Source: Acidobacteriota bacterium (lineage in GTDB: Bacteria; Acidobacteriota; Terriglobia; Bryobacterales; Bryobacteraceae). Taken from it: a stretch of 35,529 bases of DNA. The stretch is from assembly GCA_016870995.1 (NCBI GenBank), contig VFZU01000056.1, positions 1 through 35,529 on the forward strand, read 5' to 3'. The notes beneath the pieces were generated by a model that saw only the letters and a program-made list of their open reading frames with translations, was not told the DNA's origin and did not search any database. This document shows positions 16,755 to 26,023 of the stretch, piece after piece. Both the position numbers and the translations under genes were made by a program. The stretch's first letter is position 1. Each line of letters starts with the position of its first letter.

Positions 16755-17156
16755 ATGTCGAAAGTAGTTGCGGTAGTAGCGGGCGTAGTCACCCACGGCG
16801 GCAAGATACTGATCGGACAGCGCAAGCGGAACGATTGGCATGGGCTCAAGTGGGAATTCCCCGGTGGCAAGATTGAACCGGGTGAATCGCCGGAGCTCGC
16901 CCTCGCTCGCGAACTCCGCGAAGAAGTCGGCATCGACGCCTCGATCGGCGACATGCTCCAGCGCTATCAGTTCAGCTACAACGAGCGCCCCCCGGTGGAG
17001 CTCCTCTTTTACAGCGTCACGCAATTCACCGGCGTCCCCGTCAACTACGAATTCGAGCAGATCCTCTGGGCTGAGCCCCAACGACTCCCCGATTACGACT
17101 TCCTCGACGGCGACAAGGACTTCATCCTCTGGCTCGCTGCAAATCACAACAGCTAA
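16755..17156 (+). CDS. Nudix hydrolase, MutT-like (8-oxo-dGTP pyrophosphatase type)
   Basis: A 133-residue Nudix enzyme with a perfect Nudix box at residues 38-60: G38, E44, R52-E53, E56-E57, G59 in the spacing GX5EX7REUXEEXGU. The preceding KWEFPGGKIEPGES and the short length match MutT-type enzymes that remove oxidised nucleoside triphosphates, but other nucleotide substrates are possible. It starts divergently from the IscU-like gene; the 53-nt gap has a GTATAC/TATACGATAT stretch that could serve as a -10 region. Its 3' end is two bases from the end of the convergent anti-sigma-like gene. Confidence 0.92.
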   Translation: MSKVVAVVAGVVTHGGKILIGQRKRNDWHGLKWEFPGGKIEPGESPELALARELREEVGIDASIGDMLQRYQFSYNERPPVELLFYSVTQFTGVPVNYEFEQILWAEPQRLPDYDFLDGDKDFILWLAANHNS

Positions 17157-17158
17157 GC

Positions 17159-17863
17159 TCAACGCACCACACGGACCCGATGAAAACTCACCGGGCTTTC
17201 GCTTCCATTCGCACCCAACGCAAGCAGTTCCAGCTCGATCATCCCTTGCGGAAATGACGCAGCGGGCACGACAATCGCCAGCGTCCCAGTCGGCCAACCC
17301 TTCCCTTCCCGCTCGAGCAGAAGATTGCCCGCGGCGTTCCGCATCCGCAATCGATATCCGCTAGCTGGCTCTTCAGCAACGGCAAAGCGCAATTCCACCT
17401 CGCCGACCTTGCCAGCGATCTGCAATTGCCCCTCTTTTCCTGCACTGCGGGTCACGTCCCTTGGCAAATCCAGATTCACCCGCAATGCCGCAACCAGCGG
17501 CACCGGAGGTTTCTCCCGCCACGTCCACCACCAGGCCGCGCTGACCATCATCAGGAAGGCCGCAGCCACTTGCAACCAAACGCGGAATGGACGTCGCGGC
17601 CGAACTCTCTCCGCCAGCGCTTGTGCCACGCGCAATCGATCCAATTGCCCAGTGCTGGCAAGAAACTCCCGCCAGGCCTCGGCATCATTCCCCTTCAGCT
17701 CGCCGCGCGCCAAGGCATCCACCTTATCGGCCTCAACTTCTCGAATCAGGGCATCAAAATCTGCGTCCGCAATCAGTTCCTCGGCAAATCGAGCGCGTTC
17801 CTCCTCGCTGCCATGACCCAGCAGGTAGTTTTCGATTTCCGCTCTTGAATATTGGTGCTTCAA
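17159..17863 (-). CDS. Single-pass membrane protein, probable anti-sigma-like partner
   Basis: A 234-residue protein with a cytoplasmic helical N-terminus (about 1-94), one membrane helix (about 95-114, rich in Ala, Met and Trp) and a roughly 120-residue beta-rich extracytoplasmic part. No zinc-finger HxxxCxxC motif is present, so it is not a classical ZAS anti-sigma factor. It is encoded immediately after a sigma factor with a four-base overlap (ATTTGA, TTG start). In acidobacteria this is the usual arrangement for a membrane regulator in sigma/CHAT clusters. Role is inferred from position and topology only. Confidence 0.7.
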   Translation of the reverse strand: MKHQYSRAEIENYLLGHGSEEERARFAEELIADADFDALIREVEADKVDALARGELKGNDAEAWREFLASTGQLDRLRVAQALAERVRPRRPFRVWLQVAAAFLMMVSAAWWWTWREKPPVPLVAALRVNLDLPRDVTRSAGKEGQLQIAGKVGEVELRFAVAEEPASGYRLRMRNAAGNLLLEREGKGWPTGTLAIVVPAASFPQGMIELELLALGANGSESPVSFHRVRVVR

Positions 17864-18426
17864 ATTGATGTGTCCCGATTCATCGATTTATCACGCAATT
17901 TCCCCAATCTCCGCTGCACGCAAGCCTCAAGCCGCTCTCGAATTCGCAAGGCTCGATTGCGCAACGCGTTCAACTCCAGGCCCAATTCCATTGCCATTTG
18001 ATTTCTCACCGCAATATGCGCACTGCCTTGACCTGCGTAGTATCGGAGGATTAATTTTGCCTGCTCCGGCTGCAATTCCGCCAGACAAGCATCGAGGCCC
18101 GCCAAAGCTTCACGGTCCACAGGCTCCGGCACCACCATTTTCTTCAGCGCCACGTCTCGTCGCTGGATTCGCGTCAGCGATTCGCGCAGCAACATTCGCG
18201 CCACACCCGCCGCATAGCGCTCCACCACTTCGATAGCCTCACCATCGGCCAGCTTTCGAGCCACCCGGTTCAACACCTCATCGGCGAGATCTTCTGCCTC
18301 CCCACTGCGTTCCCAGCGAAAGTAGCGAATCAGCCGCTGACGCAATTCCTCATAGCGCAACGCCGCCGTTTCCGCATCGGCGTCCAGCCGCCCCAACAAC
18401 GCCTCAAGCTGCGCCTTCTCGATCAT
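17860..18426 (-). CDS. Sigma-70 family RNA polymerase sigma factor (ECF-like)
   Basis: A 188-residue two-domain sigma factor. A region-2-like part (YEELRQRLIRYFRWERSGEAEDLADEVLNRVARKL, about residues 25-60) is joined to a region-4-like helix-turn-helix (LQPEQAKLILRYYAGQ...IAVRNQMAMELGLELNALRNRALRIRERL, about 115-170). The family directs RNA polymerase to a small regulon. The ATG at 18426 is preferred; its A is the last base of the CHAT gene's TGA. A TTG at 18435 is also in frame. It is translated between the CHAT protease and the anti-sigma-like membrane protein, all with overlaps, so the three are one unit. Confidence 0.85.
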   Translation of the reverse strand: MIEKAQLEALLGRLDADAETAALRYEELRQRLIRYFRWERSGEAEDLADEVLNRVARKLADGEAIEVVERYAAGVARMLLRESLTRIQRRDVALKKMVVPEPVDREALAGLDACLAELQPEQAKLILRYYAGQGSAHIAVRNQMAMELGLELNALRNRALRIRERLEACVQRRLGKLRDKSMNRDTSI

Positions 18427-19412
18427 CAGCGCCAATCACCCGCCAATCGAAAGCCAGCCCAATAGTAAGGATGCTTCCATCGCGCATCCGCCCGCATTCC
18501 CAATTGCGCCTGCCGCAACGCCGCGGCCGCCGGCAACCGCTTTCGCAGTAACCCCTCATAAAACCGCGTCATCAATTCTGAAGTGGCCCGGTCCTCCACC
18601 TCCCACTGGCTGGCCAATACCTTCCCCGCGCCCGCATACATAAACCCGCGCGCCAGGCTCATCGTTCCTTCCCCGCTCAACTCCGTTCCCAGCGCCGTCG
18701 TACATCCACTCAGCACCACTAGATCCGCCGCCAGCCTCAGGCGATAAATCTCATACAACCTCAAGTGTCCGTTCCTGCTGCGGCCACTGCCATCGACGGC
18801 CGAAAACAAAACCGCCGACAACTCAGGGCGCTCTTCATCCACTTGGGCATGCGTCGCCAAATGCACGATCGTAGCCTCGCGAAACGCCTTTTGCCCGAGC
18901 AGTCCTTTCTCTGCCGCTAGCCCAAGGTGCTGCACACCATTGCCCTCTCCCGCAATCTTCAAAATCTCTTGTGCTTCGATGCGGGAGAAATGCAATCGGG
19001 CCGGCCCGCCAACCTCCTCGCTCACAATCGTTTCATCCTTCTTGGCCCGCGAATCCATCGCATCAAACACTGGGTCCGCAACAATCCGCACACTGGCTTT
19101 CCGCGCTGGCTTGGCCCTCGTCCGAAGAGCCATCAACGCCGCGCCAGAAGGAACCTCCATCACTTCATAGCGATCAATCACTCCACCAACCGCCGCGAAG
19201 CTCACCTGATTCAGCGGCGCATCGAGCACGAGCGCGAGCCTCGTGATCCCGGCGCTCAATCGCAATGGCGTGATCAACAACCGCATCAACTCGCGATCCG
19301 CATCGGTATTGGCCACCTTGGCCGCCAACGCAAGGCGCTGCTTTCTCACGGCCGCAGCCAACACACTTCGCGCCGCAATCTCGACCGGTCTCACCTCCGT
19401 CCGCGTCACCAC
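18426..19412 (-). CDS. CHAT-domain caspase-like protease, N-terminally truncated
   Basis: A 328-residue protein consisting almost wholly of a CHAT (caspase HetF associated with TPRs) domain. The presumed catalytic pair is intact: His in TIVHLATHAQVDE (about residue 188) and Cys in LVVLSGCTTALG (about residue 237). The C-terminal helices (LARGFMYAGAGKVLASQWEV, HPYYWAGFRLAGDW) are typical. Family members in acidobacteria normally have hundreds of N-terminal TPR residues; none are present here. The frame closes at a stop a few codons upstream of the GTG GTG start, and the DNA beyond belongs to a plus-strand gene remnant. It is probably a remnant or a minimal form; no ribosome-binding site was recognised. 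It is transcribed ahead of the sigma factor, the reverse of the usual order. Confidence 0.8.
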   Translation of the reverse strand: MVTRTEVRPVEIAARSVLAAAVRKQRLALAAKVANTDADRELMRLLITPLRLSAGITRLALVLDAPLNQVSFAAVGGVIDRYEVMEVPSGAALMALRTRAKPARKASVRIVADPVFDAMDSRAKKDETIVSEEVGGPARLHFSRIEAQEILKIAGEGNGVQHLGLAAEKGLLGQKAFREATIVHLATHAQVDEERPELSAVLFSAVDGSGRSRNGHLRLYEIYRLRLAADLVVLSGCTTALGTELSGEGTMSLARGFMYAGAGKVLASQWEVEDRATSELMTRFYEGLLRKRLPAAAALRQAQLGMRADARWKHPYYWAGFRLAGDWR

Positions 19413-19429
19413 CCAAGCTCCTCCGCTCT

Positions 19430-19717
19430 GAGATCGCTCAACGCGAAGCCTTCATCGGCAACGGCGAAAACGTCGAAATCGAACCCATCGCCGACGCCGA
19501 GCCCCTGCCACCCCGTCCGGAGAGCCAGCGCTATCGTGTCGTCCCTACCGCACAGGGCGACATCGCCATCGACAAACTCCCCAAACCACCGCAACCCGCC
19601 CAAACGAAGCCATCCCCAGCGGTCGAACTCGCCAAGGAAATCATCGCGGACTTCGTCGACAAGATGAACGCAAAACACGGCACGCCCCCGCAGCCGCCAG
19701 AAACAGAAAACAAGTAA
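19430..19717 (+). pseudogene. Headless 3' fragment of an unknown gene
   Basis: The plus-strand frame from about 19430 reads EIAQREAFIGNGENVEIEP and continues to a proline-rich tail ending TENK and TAA (19715-19717). Codons are strongly G/C-ending (ATC, GAC, GCC, AAC, GGC), as in the neighbouring real genes. The frame is open from 19274, but no ATG, GTG or TTG occurs until an ATG at 19664, only 18 codons from the end. Left of about 19430 the sequence is coding on the minus strand for the CHAT protein instead. The fragment therefore looks like the tail of a gene cut by a rearrangement. I do not recognise the family. Confidence 0.55.
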
Positions 19718-19802
19718 CAACGAACCCAAAACCCGAGGCCACCCGCACCCTCACAGCTCTCCGACAACTGAATACTCGCAGGACCCGCGCAAGCCAACGC
19801 CC

Positions 19803-19829
19803 CGGGTGTCTCTATCGATAGAGCACCCG
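19803..19829 (+). terminator. Strong hairpin after the truncated gene, possible terminator
   Basis: CGGGTG (19803-19808) pairs with CACCCG (19824-19829) and CTCTAT (19810-19815) with ATAGAG (19818-19823), leaving one bulged T and the central palindrome ATCGAT. There is no T-tract on either strand, so it may be Rho-assisted, bidirectional or an operator. The rest of 19718-19882 shows nothing recognisable. Confidence 0.45.
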
Positions 19830-19882
19830 TCAGGCCGCGGGCCCAACTCTCGACAGATCAAGCCATCCAGTAAACTAACTCA

Positions 19883-21553
19883 ATGACGTCGCTGACCCTG
19901 CTACTGCTCACAGCCCTCGAAGTTCAAGTGCAACTCCCCAAAGATCGCGCCACCCAACCGCTCGACGGCAGGCTCATGATTCTGTTCTCCACCGACGCCG
20001 CGGCCGAGCCCCGCTTCCAAATCAACGATTCGCCCAAAACGCAAATTGTCTTCGGCAGCGACATCGATGGCCTCCGCCCTGGGCAAACCCACACAGTCTC
20101 GGCCGAAGCTTACGGCTATCCCATCCAACGCCTCGACTCGATCAAGCCCGGTGAATACTATGTCCAGGCGCTGCTCGACATCTATGAGACCTTCCAGCGC
20201 GCCGACGGCCATGTCCTCAAATTGCCAACCGATCGCGGCGAAGGCCGGCAATGGAATCGCGCTCCCGGCAACCTCTATTCGAAGCCCGTCAAACTAACCG
20301 TCAAACCAGGCCAAAGCATCCAACTGCAACTCACCGAGCGGATCGCACCCATCCAGCCCCCCGCCGACACCACCTACATCAAGCACTGGAGAATCCAGAG
20401 TGACCGCCTCACCAAGTTCTGGGGCAAGCCCGTCTATCTCGGAGCCAACATCCTCGTTCCCCACGGCTTCGACTCACACCCCAACGCCAGGTATCCGCTG
20501 ATGCTCTATCACGGCCACTTCCCCGCCGATTTTTCCGGCTTCCGTCCCGAACCGCCCGATGACAACCTCAAGCCCGATTACTCCGATCGCTTCAAGCTCG
20601 CCGGCTACAACCGCATCGTGCAGCAGGAAGCGCATGCCTTCTACAAGAAGTGGACCTCGGCGAACTTCCCTCGTTTTCTCGCCGTCGAGATCCAGCATGC
20701 CAATCAGTTTTACGACGACTCCTACGCCGTCAATTCCGCCAACCTCGGCCCTTATGGCGACGCCATCATGTATGAGTTGCTCCCCGCCATTGAGGCCAAG
20801 TTCCGCGGCATCGGACAAGGCTGGGCCCGCTTCACCTACGGCGGCTCCACCGGCGGTTGGGAGGCTCTCGCCGCCCAGATCTTCTACCCCACCGAATTCA
20901 ACGGAGCCTTCGGAGCCTGCCCGGACCCGATCGACTTCCGCGCCCATTCGACGATCAACATTTACGAAGACAAGAACGCCTACTTCACACAGGGCACCCA
21001 TCGGCAAGTCGAGCGCCCCGGCAAGCGCGACTACCTTGGGCATGTTTCGGCAACCATCCAGACGATGAACCAAATGGAACTCGCGCTTGGGTCGAAGACT
21101 CGCTCCGGACAGCAGTTTGACATCTGGGAAGCGGTCTACTCGCCCGTGGGAGCCGACGGCTATCCCAAGCGGCTTTGGGATAAGGTGACCGGCGATATCG
21201 ATCCTGAAGTCGCCAAGTACTGGCGCGACAACTTCGACCTGCGCCACATTCTTCAGCGCGACTGGAACAAGCTCGAGCCCAGTCTCAAAGGCAAGCTTCA
21301 CATTTATTGCGGCGATATGGACAACTTCTATCTGAACAACGCTGTGTATCTGATGGAAGACTTCCTGAAAACGACAAACTACGGTGGCGAAGTGAAATAT
21401 GGCGACCGCGCCGAACACTGTTGGAATGGCGATCCCAACCAGCCGAACGCCATCTCAAGGCTTCGCTATCACACGATGTATCTCGACAAGATCCTGAAAC
21501 GAATTGAGGCAAACCACCCGGCTGGGGCGGATCTGACAAGCTGGCGCCATTAG
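19883..21553 (+). CDS. Secreted putative esterase (alpha/beta hydrolase fold)
   Basis: A 556-residue protein with a short N-terminal hydrophobic signal (MTSLTLLLLTALEVQ). Residues about 15-155 form a beta-rich N-terminal domain. About 185-540 look like an esterase-D-type alpha/beta hydrolase: YPLMLYHGHF (oxyanion region, about 204-213) and YGGSTGGWEAL with the likely nucleophile Ser322. A late DRAEHCWNGDP may hold the catalytic His. It is not a named enzyme family that I recognise with certainty; similar acidobacterial proteins are called hypothetical or putative esterases. The large Tyr/Trp/Asn-rich C-terminal half is compatible with a polysaccharide-linked ester substrate. The glycosyltransferase start follows its TAG by one base. 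Confidence 0.7.
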   Translation: MTSLTLLLLTALEVQVQLPKDRATQPLDGRLMILFSTDAAAEPRFQINDSPKTQIVFGSDIDGLRPGQTHTVSAEAYGYPIQRLDSIKPGEYYVQALLDIYETFQRADGHVLKLPTDRGEGRQWNRAPGNLYSKPVKLTVKPGQSIQLQLTERIAPIQPPADTTYIKHWRIQSDRLTKFWGKPVYLGANILVPHGFDSHPNARYPLMLYHGHFPADFSGFRPEPPDDNLKPDYSDRFKLAGYNRIVQQEAHAFYKKWTSANFPRFLAVEIQHANQFYDDSYAVNSANLGPYGDAIMYELLPAIEAKFRGIGQGWARFTYGGSTGGWEALAAQIFYPTEFNGAFGACPDPIDFRAHSTINIYEDKNAYFTQGTHRQVERPGKRDYLGHVSATIQTMNQMELALGSKTRSGQQFDIWEAVYSPVGADGYPKRLWDKVTGDIDPEVAKYWRDNFDLRHILQRDWNKLEPSLKGKLHIYCGDMDNFYLNNAVYLMEDFLKTTNYGGEVKYGDRAEHCWNGDPNQPNAISRLRYHTMYLDKILKRIEANHPAGADLTSWRH

Positions 21554-21554
21554 G

Positions 21555-21653
21555 ATGTTCAAATTTGAGCCCAGGATTGAAAAGCTGATTGTAGCCGCAG
21601 GCCTGGCGATTGGCTTGGCCAAAGACTGTTCGACGCATCGACGCTGTACTTGA
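21555..21653 (+). pseudogene. Displaced N-terminus of the membrane glycosyltransferase gene
   Basis: ATG at 21555 opens MFKFEPRIEKLIVAAGLAIG, a typical start and first membrane helix for this transferase family, then closes at TGA 21651-21653. In the -1 frame the sequence continues as RLFDASTLYLNPDEG, exactly where the helix should be followed by the DEG catalytic loop. A one-base loss between about 21615 and 21632 would explain the split. Confidence 0.6.
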
Positions 21654-23074
21654 ATCCTGATGAGGGAATTCATGTCTGTCGATCCCAGCATTCGGATTGG
21701 CTTTCCAATGTCGCAACGAATGGCACTGCGCCACCGCTTTTCTTTTTCCTGGTTCATTATTTACAGCTATTGTCCAAGTCAGAGTTGATCGTCCGGCTGC
21801 CTTTTGTGCTTAGCGGCTGCATCTTTCCCTGGCTGATTTACAAGTGGCTGCAGCGTCTTGGGCTTCCCGTTGCGGCTTTGTGCAGCTTTCTGATTCTAGA
21901 GCTAGGGCCCAATCTCGTTGCACTCACGAGCCAAGTTCGCGGCTACGCGATAGCTTTATTGTTTTTGGCTCTGGCGCTGTATTTTCTTGAAGAAGCAATT
22001 GAGTTCCGATCCTTCGGGCGATTGATTGCATCCAGTGTTTTTCTTGATTTGGGAATCCTCACCGAATTCTCATCCGCATTCGGGTGTGCTGCTCTCGCGA
22101 TTTATGGACTGGCTCGAATGTATTTCGCTGACTTCAAAGTAAGGGAACCCTTTCTTTTTGCCTGGGCCGGAACGCAGATCGGTGCTGTGGGCGTTTACTT
22201 GTTGCTCTACCAGTTCATGATGAGTGATCTCCTCAGCAGATCCATAGTCTCCTCAGCTATTGGTGGGTACCTTCGTAGAGGCTTCCCGATGCCGGGGGAG
22301 AGCTTAGCTTATTTCGCTTTGAAAGGGGCAGCAAAGCAATTCTCCTATCTGGCCGGCTCAATCCCTGGAGGTGGCCTCTGCTTGTTGTTCTTCTTGATTG
22401 GGCTGGTGGCAATTTGGCGTCCACAATCAGATCGGCGCTTTGATGGTGGCCGTGCCTGGAGCCTTGCGGTGGTTGCAGCATTCGGCTGTGCCACATTAGC
22501 GGCGGCAGTTGGAGCCTTCCCGTTTGGACGGACCCGTCATTCAGTCCTGCTCGGGCTACTCTTAACGCCGGTTGTCGCGATTGGCGTTCAATCCATAGTG
22601 GGACGGATTCCTCGCTTTGCGCTGGGGGCGTTGATATCTCTCCCCATTCTCTTCGCCGCGATGCATGAACCAGATCCGCAGAACATCGCTCGTTCTGTTC
22701 ATCAACTAAATTCCATGCAGGAAGCAATTCGGCTACTCGAGACGAAAATCCCCTCGGGGGCAACGGTCTTGAGTGACGACGAAACAGTTTGGATGCTGAG
22801 CTACTACCTGTCGGGTCGGACATGCCCGGCACAACCTCAACGGGCTACCGACTTTCACGAGTCGATCATAGCGTCACGGAGCTTTATCACGAATCGATGG
22901 GGCTACAGGGACTGGGATGATGCTCAGGCAGATGCAAAACAACTGCGCGAGCAACGAAAAATTCCAGCCGGCGAACGGATCTTTATCCTACATGGTGGCT
23001 TTGACGGTATGTCCGGGAACACTCCAGGGGCTGAAAGCTTAGCTGGCGTTTTCATCCTGGCCGAATCTCACTGA
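21650..23074 (+). CDS. Multi-pass membrane glycosyltransferase (GT-C / PMT-ArnT-like), 5' end frameshifted
   Basis: The main open frame gives 474 residues with about nine to ten membrane helices, e.g. LFFFLVHYLQLL, PFVLSGCIFPWLIYKWL, YAIALLFLALALYFL and GGLCLLFFLIGLVAIW. The N-P-D-E-G motif at the start matches the catalytic Asp-Glu loop of GT-C lipid-linked-sugar transferases, which act on the periplasmic face. APPLFFFLVH and ELIVRLPFVLSGC are typical second-loop and helix sequences. The only in-frame canonical start is TTG 21650, which would leave out the first helix; the missing part lies in another frame at 21555. The protein may therefore be non-functional or the sequence may carry an error. 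Codons are less G/C-ending than in the esterase gene before it. Confidence 0.75.
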   Translation: MNPDEGIHVCRSQHSDWLSNVATNGTAPPLFFFLVHYLQLLSKSELIVRLPFVLSGCIFPWLIYKWLQRLGLPVAALCSFLILELGPNLVALTSQVRGYAIALLFLALALYFLEEAIEFRSFGRLIASSVFLDLGILTEFSSAFGCAALAIYGLARMYFADFKVREPFLFAWAGTQIGAVGVYLLLYQFMMSDLLSRSIVSSAIGGYLRRGFPMPGESLAYFALKGAAKQFSYLAGSIPGGGLCLLFFLIGLVAIWRPQSDRRFDGGRAWSLAVVAAFGCATLAAAVGAFPFGRTRHSVLLGLLLTPVVAIGVQSIVGRIPRFALGALISLPILFAAMHEPDPQNIARSVHQLNSMQEAIRLLETKIPSGATVLSDDETVWMLSYYLSGRTCPAQPQRATDFHESIIASRSFITNRWGYRDWDDAQADAKQLREQRKIPAGERIFILHGGFDGMSGNTPGAESLAGVFILAESH

Positions 23075-23139
23075 GAGCTCTCGAAGGACGGCAAGCGGAG
23101 TCTACAACAATGAATTCAAACATGACATGATGTTGGGTT

Positions 23140-24666
<1,527 letters not shown>

Positions 24667-24683
24667 GTCTAACGAGTGTTTTG

Positions 24684-25977
24684 TCACTGTCGCCGGAATG
24701 GCTGGAGCTTCCAGTAGGTGAATCTGCGCCAAAGCCATTCGAGCGGACCAAAGTAGAAGTGGCGCAGCCAAATTGGACTGGTGATGAGCTGCAGCACCCA
24801 GATGGCGAGCACGAGATAGTAGAGCTGGTAAAAGTCGAGCACGGCAAAGTAGTTCAGGCCATAGCCGAAGAACAACAGCGTGCAAATCAACGAATGCATG
24901 ATGTAGTTGGTGAAGGCCATGCGGCCCACGGCTTCGAGGCTTGAGAATAAGCCCTTTGCGATGCCCGCCTGATAGAGCAGGATCAAGGCGGAAGCTTGAG
25001 CCATCACGAGCAGGATGCGCTGGAAGGGGTAGATGAGGCTGACCCAGTTGATGGCTACGCGCTCCATGACCAGGAGGTTCGCCTCAAGGGTTGAATAGTT
25101 CTTGAAGCCGTAGTAATGGGAGTAACTGACCAGAGGCAGACCGAGGCCGTAACCGATCATGAGGATTTTCCAGTAGGTGCTGTTCGACCAACTGCCGGTG
25201 AAAAAGCCCCAACGATAGAGGGCCAGGCCGAGGAACATGAGCGCTACAGAATCCCAAATCTCGAGAGGTAGGTAGATCGTTTGGCCTTTGAAGGCGAGAG
25301 GGCGGAGGTAGCCGGCGACGGTTGAGTAGTCGCCCTTCATCTTTTGGTTATTTTCTTTGGCGTCCTCGCGGTTGGGGATCATCGTCTTTTCGATCTCGCG
25401 CCATTCCGTGAAGGCTTTGCTTTGAGGGTCAGCTTTCGTCTTAACGGCCTCTACATAGGCGCTTCTCACGGATGTTCTGGTAGAAGAGCGTGCCAGCGCC
25501 AAAATCGATGATGGCGACCAAGGGTAGAGCCATGGCGAGGTACCAGGGATTGACGTTGCGGAAAAGGTAGACCAACATTCCGCAAACGCTGTGAAGATAG
25601 AGGATTTCGCCAATCCAAAGAATCAGGTGGGCGTGGATGAGGCCGAAGAGCATGAGCCAGAGCATGCGGCGGTAAAAGAGGCCAGTCGCCGAGCGGCCTG
25701 AAGATTCCTTGCCGGAGACGAACAGCAGAATGCCAGCGCCGAAGATCATGCCAAACATGGCGCGCATCTTGCCTTCCATGAAGACCGAGATGAACGCATC
25801 GAGCCAAAAGTTGAACTTGGATGGATCGTTTGAGAAGGCTTCGGAGTAGTAATTCGGCATCGCGAAACCGGTGATGTTCATGGCGAGAATCCCTAACAGC
25901 GCGACTCCCCGCAAAGCGTCAATCAAGCCAAGCCGGCTTGACTCGGAGGTGGGAGCAGCCTGAGCTGTGTTCTGCAT
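24684..25977 (-). pseudogene. DUF418 membrane protein gene, frameshifted
   Basis: Two overlapping minus-strand frames together make one DUF418 protein. The first (25441-25977, 178 residues) gives the N-terminal half, with LIDALRGVALLGILAMNITGF and helices up to FGAGTLFYQNIREK. The second (24684-25613) supplies the rest from about AYVEAVKTKADPQ through the DUF418 C-terminal domain (GRMAFTNYIMHSLICTLLFFGYG...PLEWLWRRFTYWK). The join is at about 25459-25463. The span is 1294 bases, one more than a multiple of three, so one inserted base (or two missing) explains it. The family are polytopic membrane proteins of unknown function. It is divergent from the DUF1549 gene. Confidence 0.85.
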
Positions 25978-25985
25978 AAATGCAA

Positions 25986-26014
25986 TTGTAGTTGGCAGAG
26001 AAAGGTCTTATAAG
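25986..26014 (+). promoter_or_regulatory. Candidate promoter of the DUF1549-DUF1501 operon
   Basis: TTGTAG (25986-25991) and TATAAG (26009-26014) are 17 bases apart, and the ATG lies ten bases after the -10 box, implying a very short leader. An alternative pair, TTGGCA (25992-25997) with GATAAG (26014-26019), has 16-base spacing. The DUF418 start is at 25977 in the opposite direction, so the region must serve both genes. Confidence 0.5.
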
Positions 26015-26023
26015 ATAAGTGAC

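Noticed and set aside
19406-19729. A 107-codon minus-strand frame as a possible frameshifted N-terminus of the CHAT protein
   Set aside because: It shows no TPR-like pattern, and the opposite (plus) frame has much stronger coding-type codon choice.
20474-21418. A 314-codon minus-strand frame opposite the esterase gene
   Set aside because: It is a shadow of the plus-strand gene; the plus frame has the coherent alpha/beta-hydrolase motifs and a signal peptide.
21610-21653. Programmed -1 ribosomal frameshifting in the glycosyltransferase gene
   Set aside because: No canonical slippery X-XXY-YYZ heptamer or strong downstream structure was seen; a lost base is simpler.
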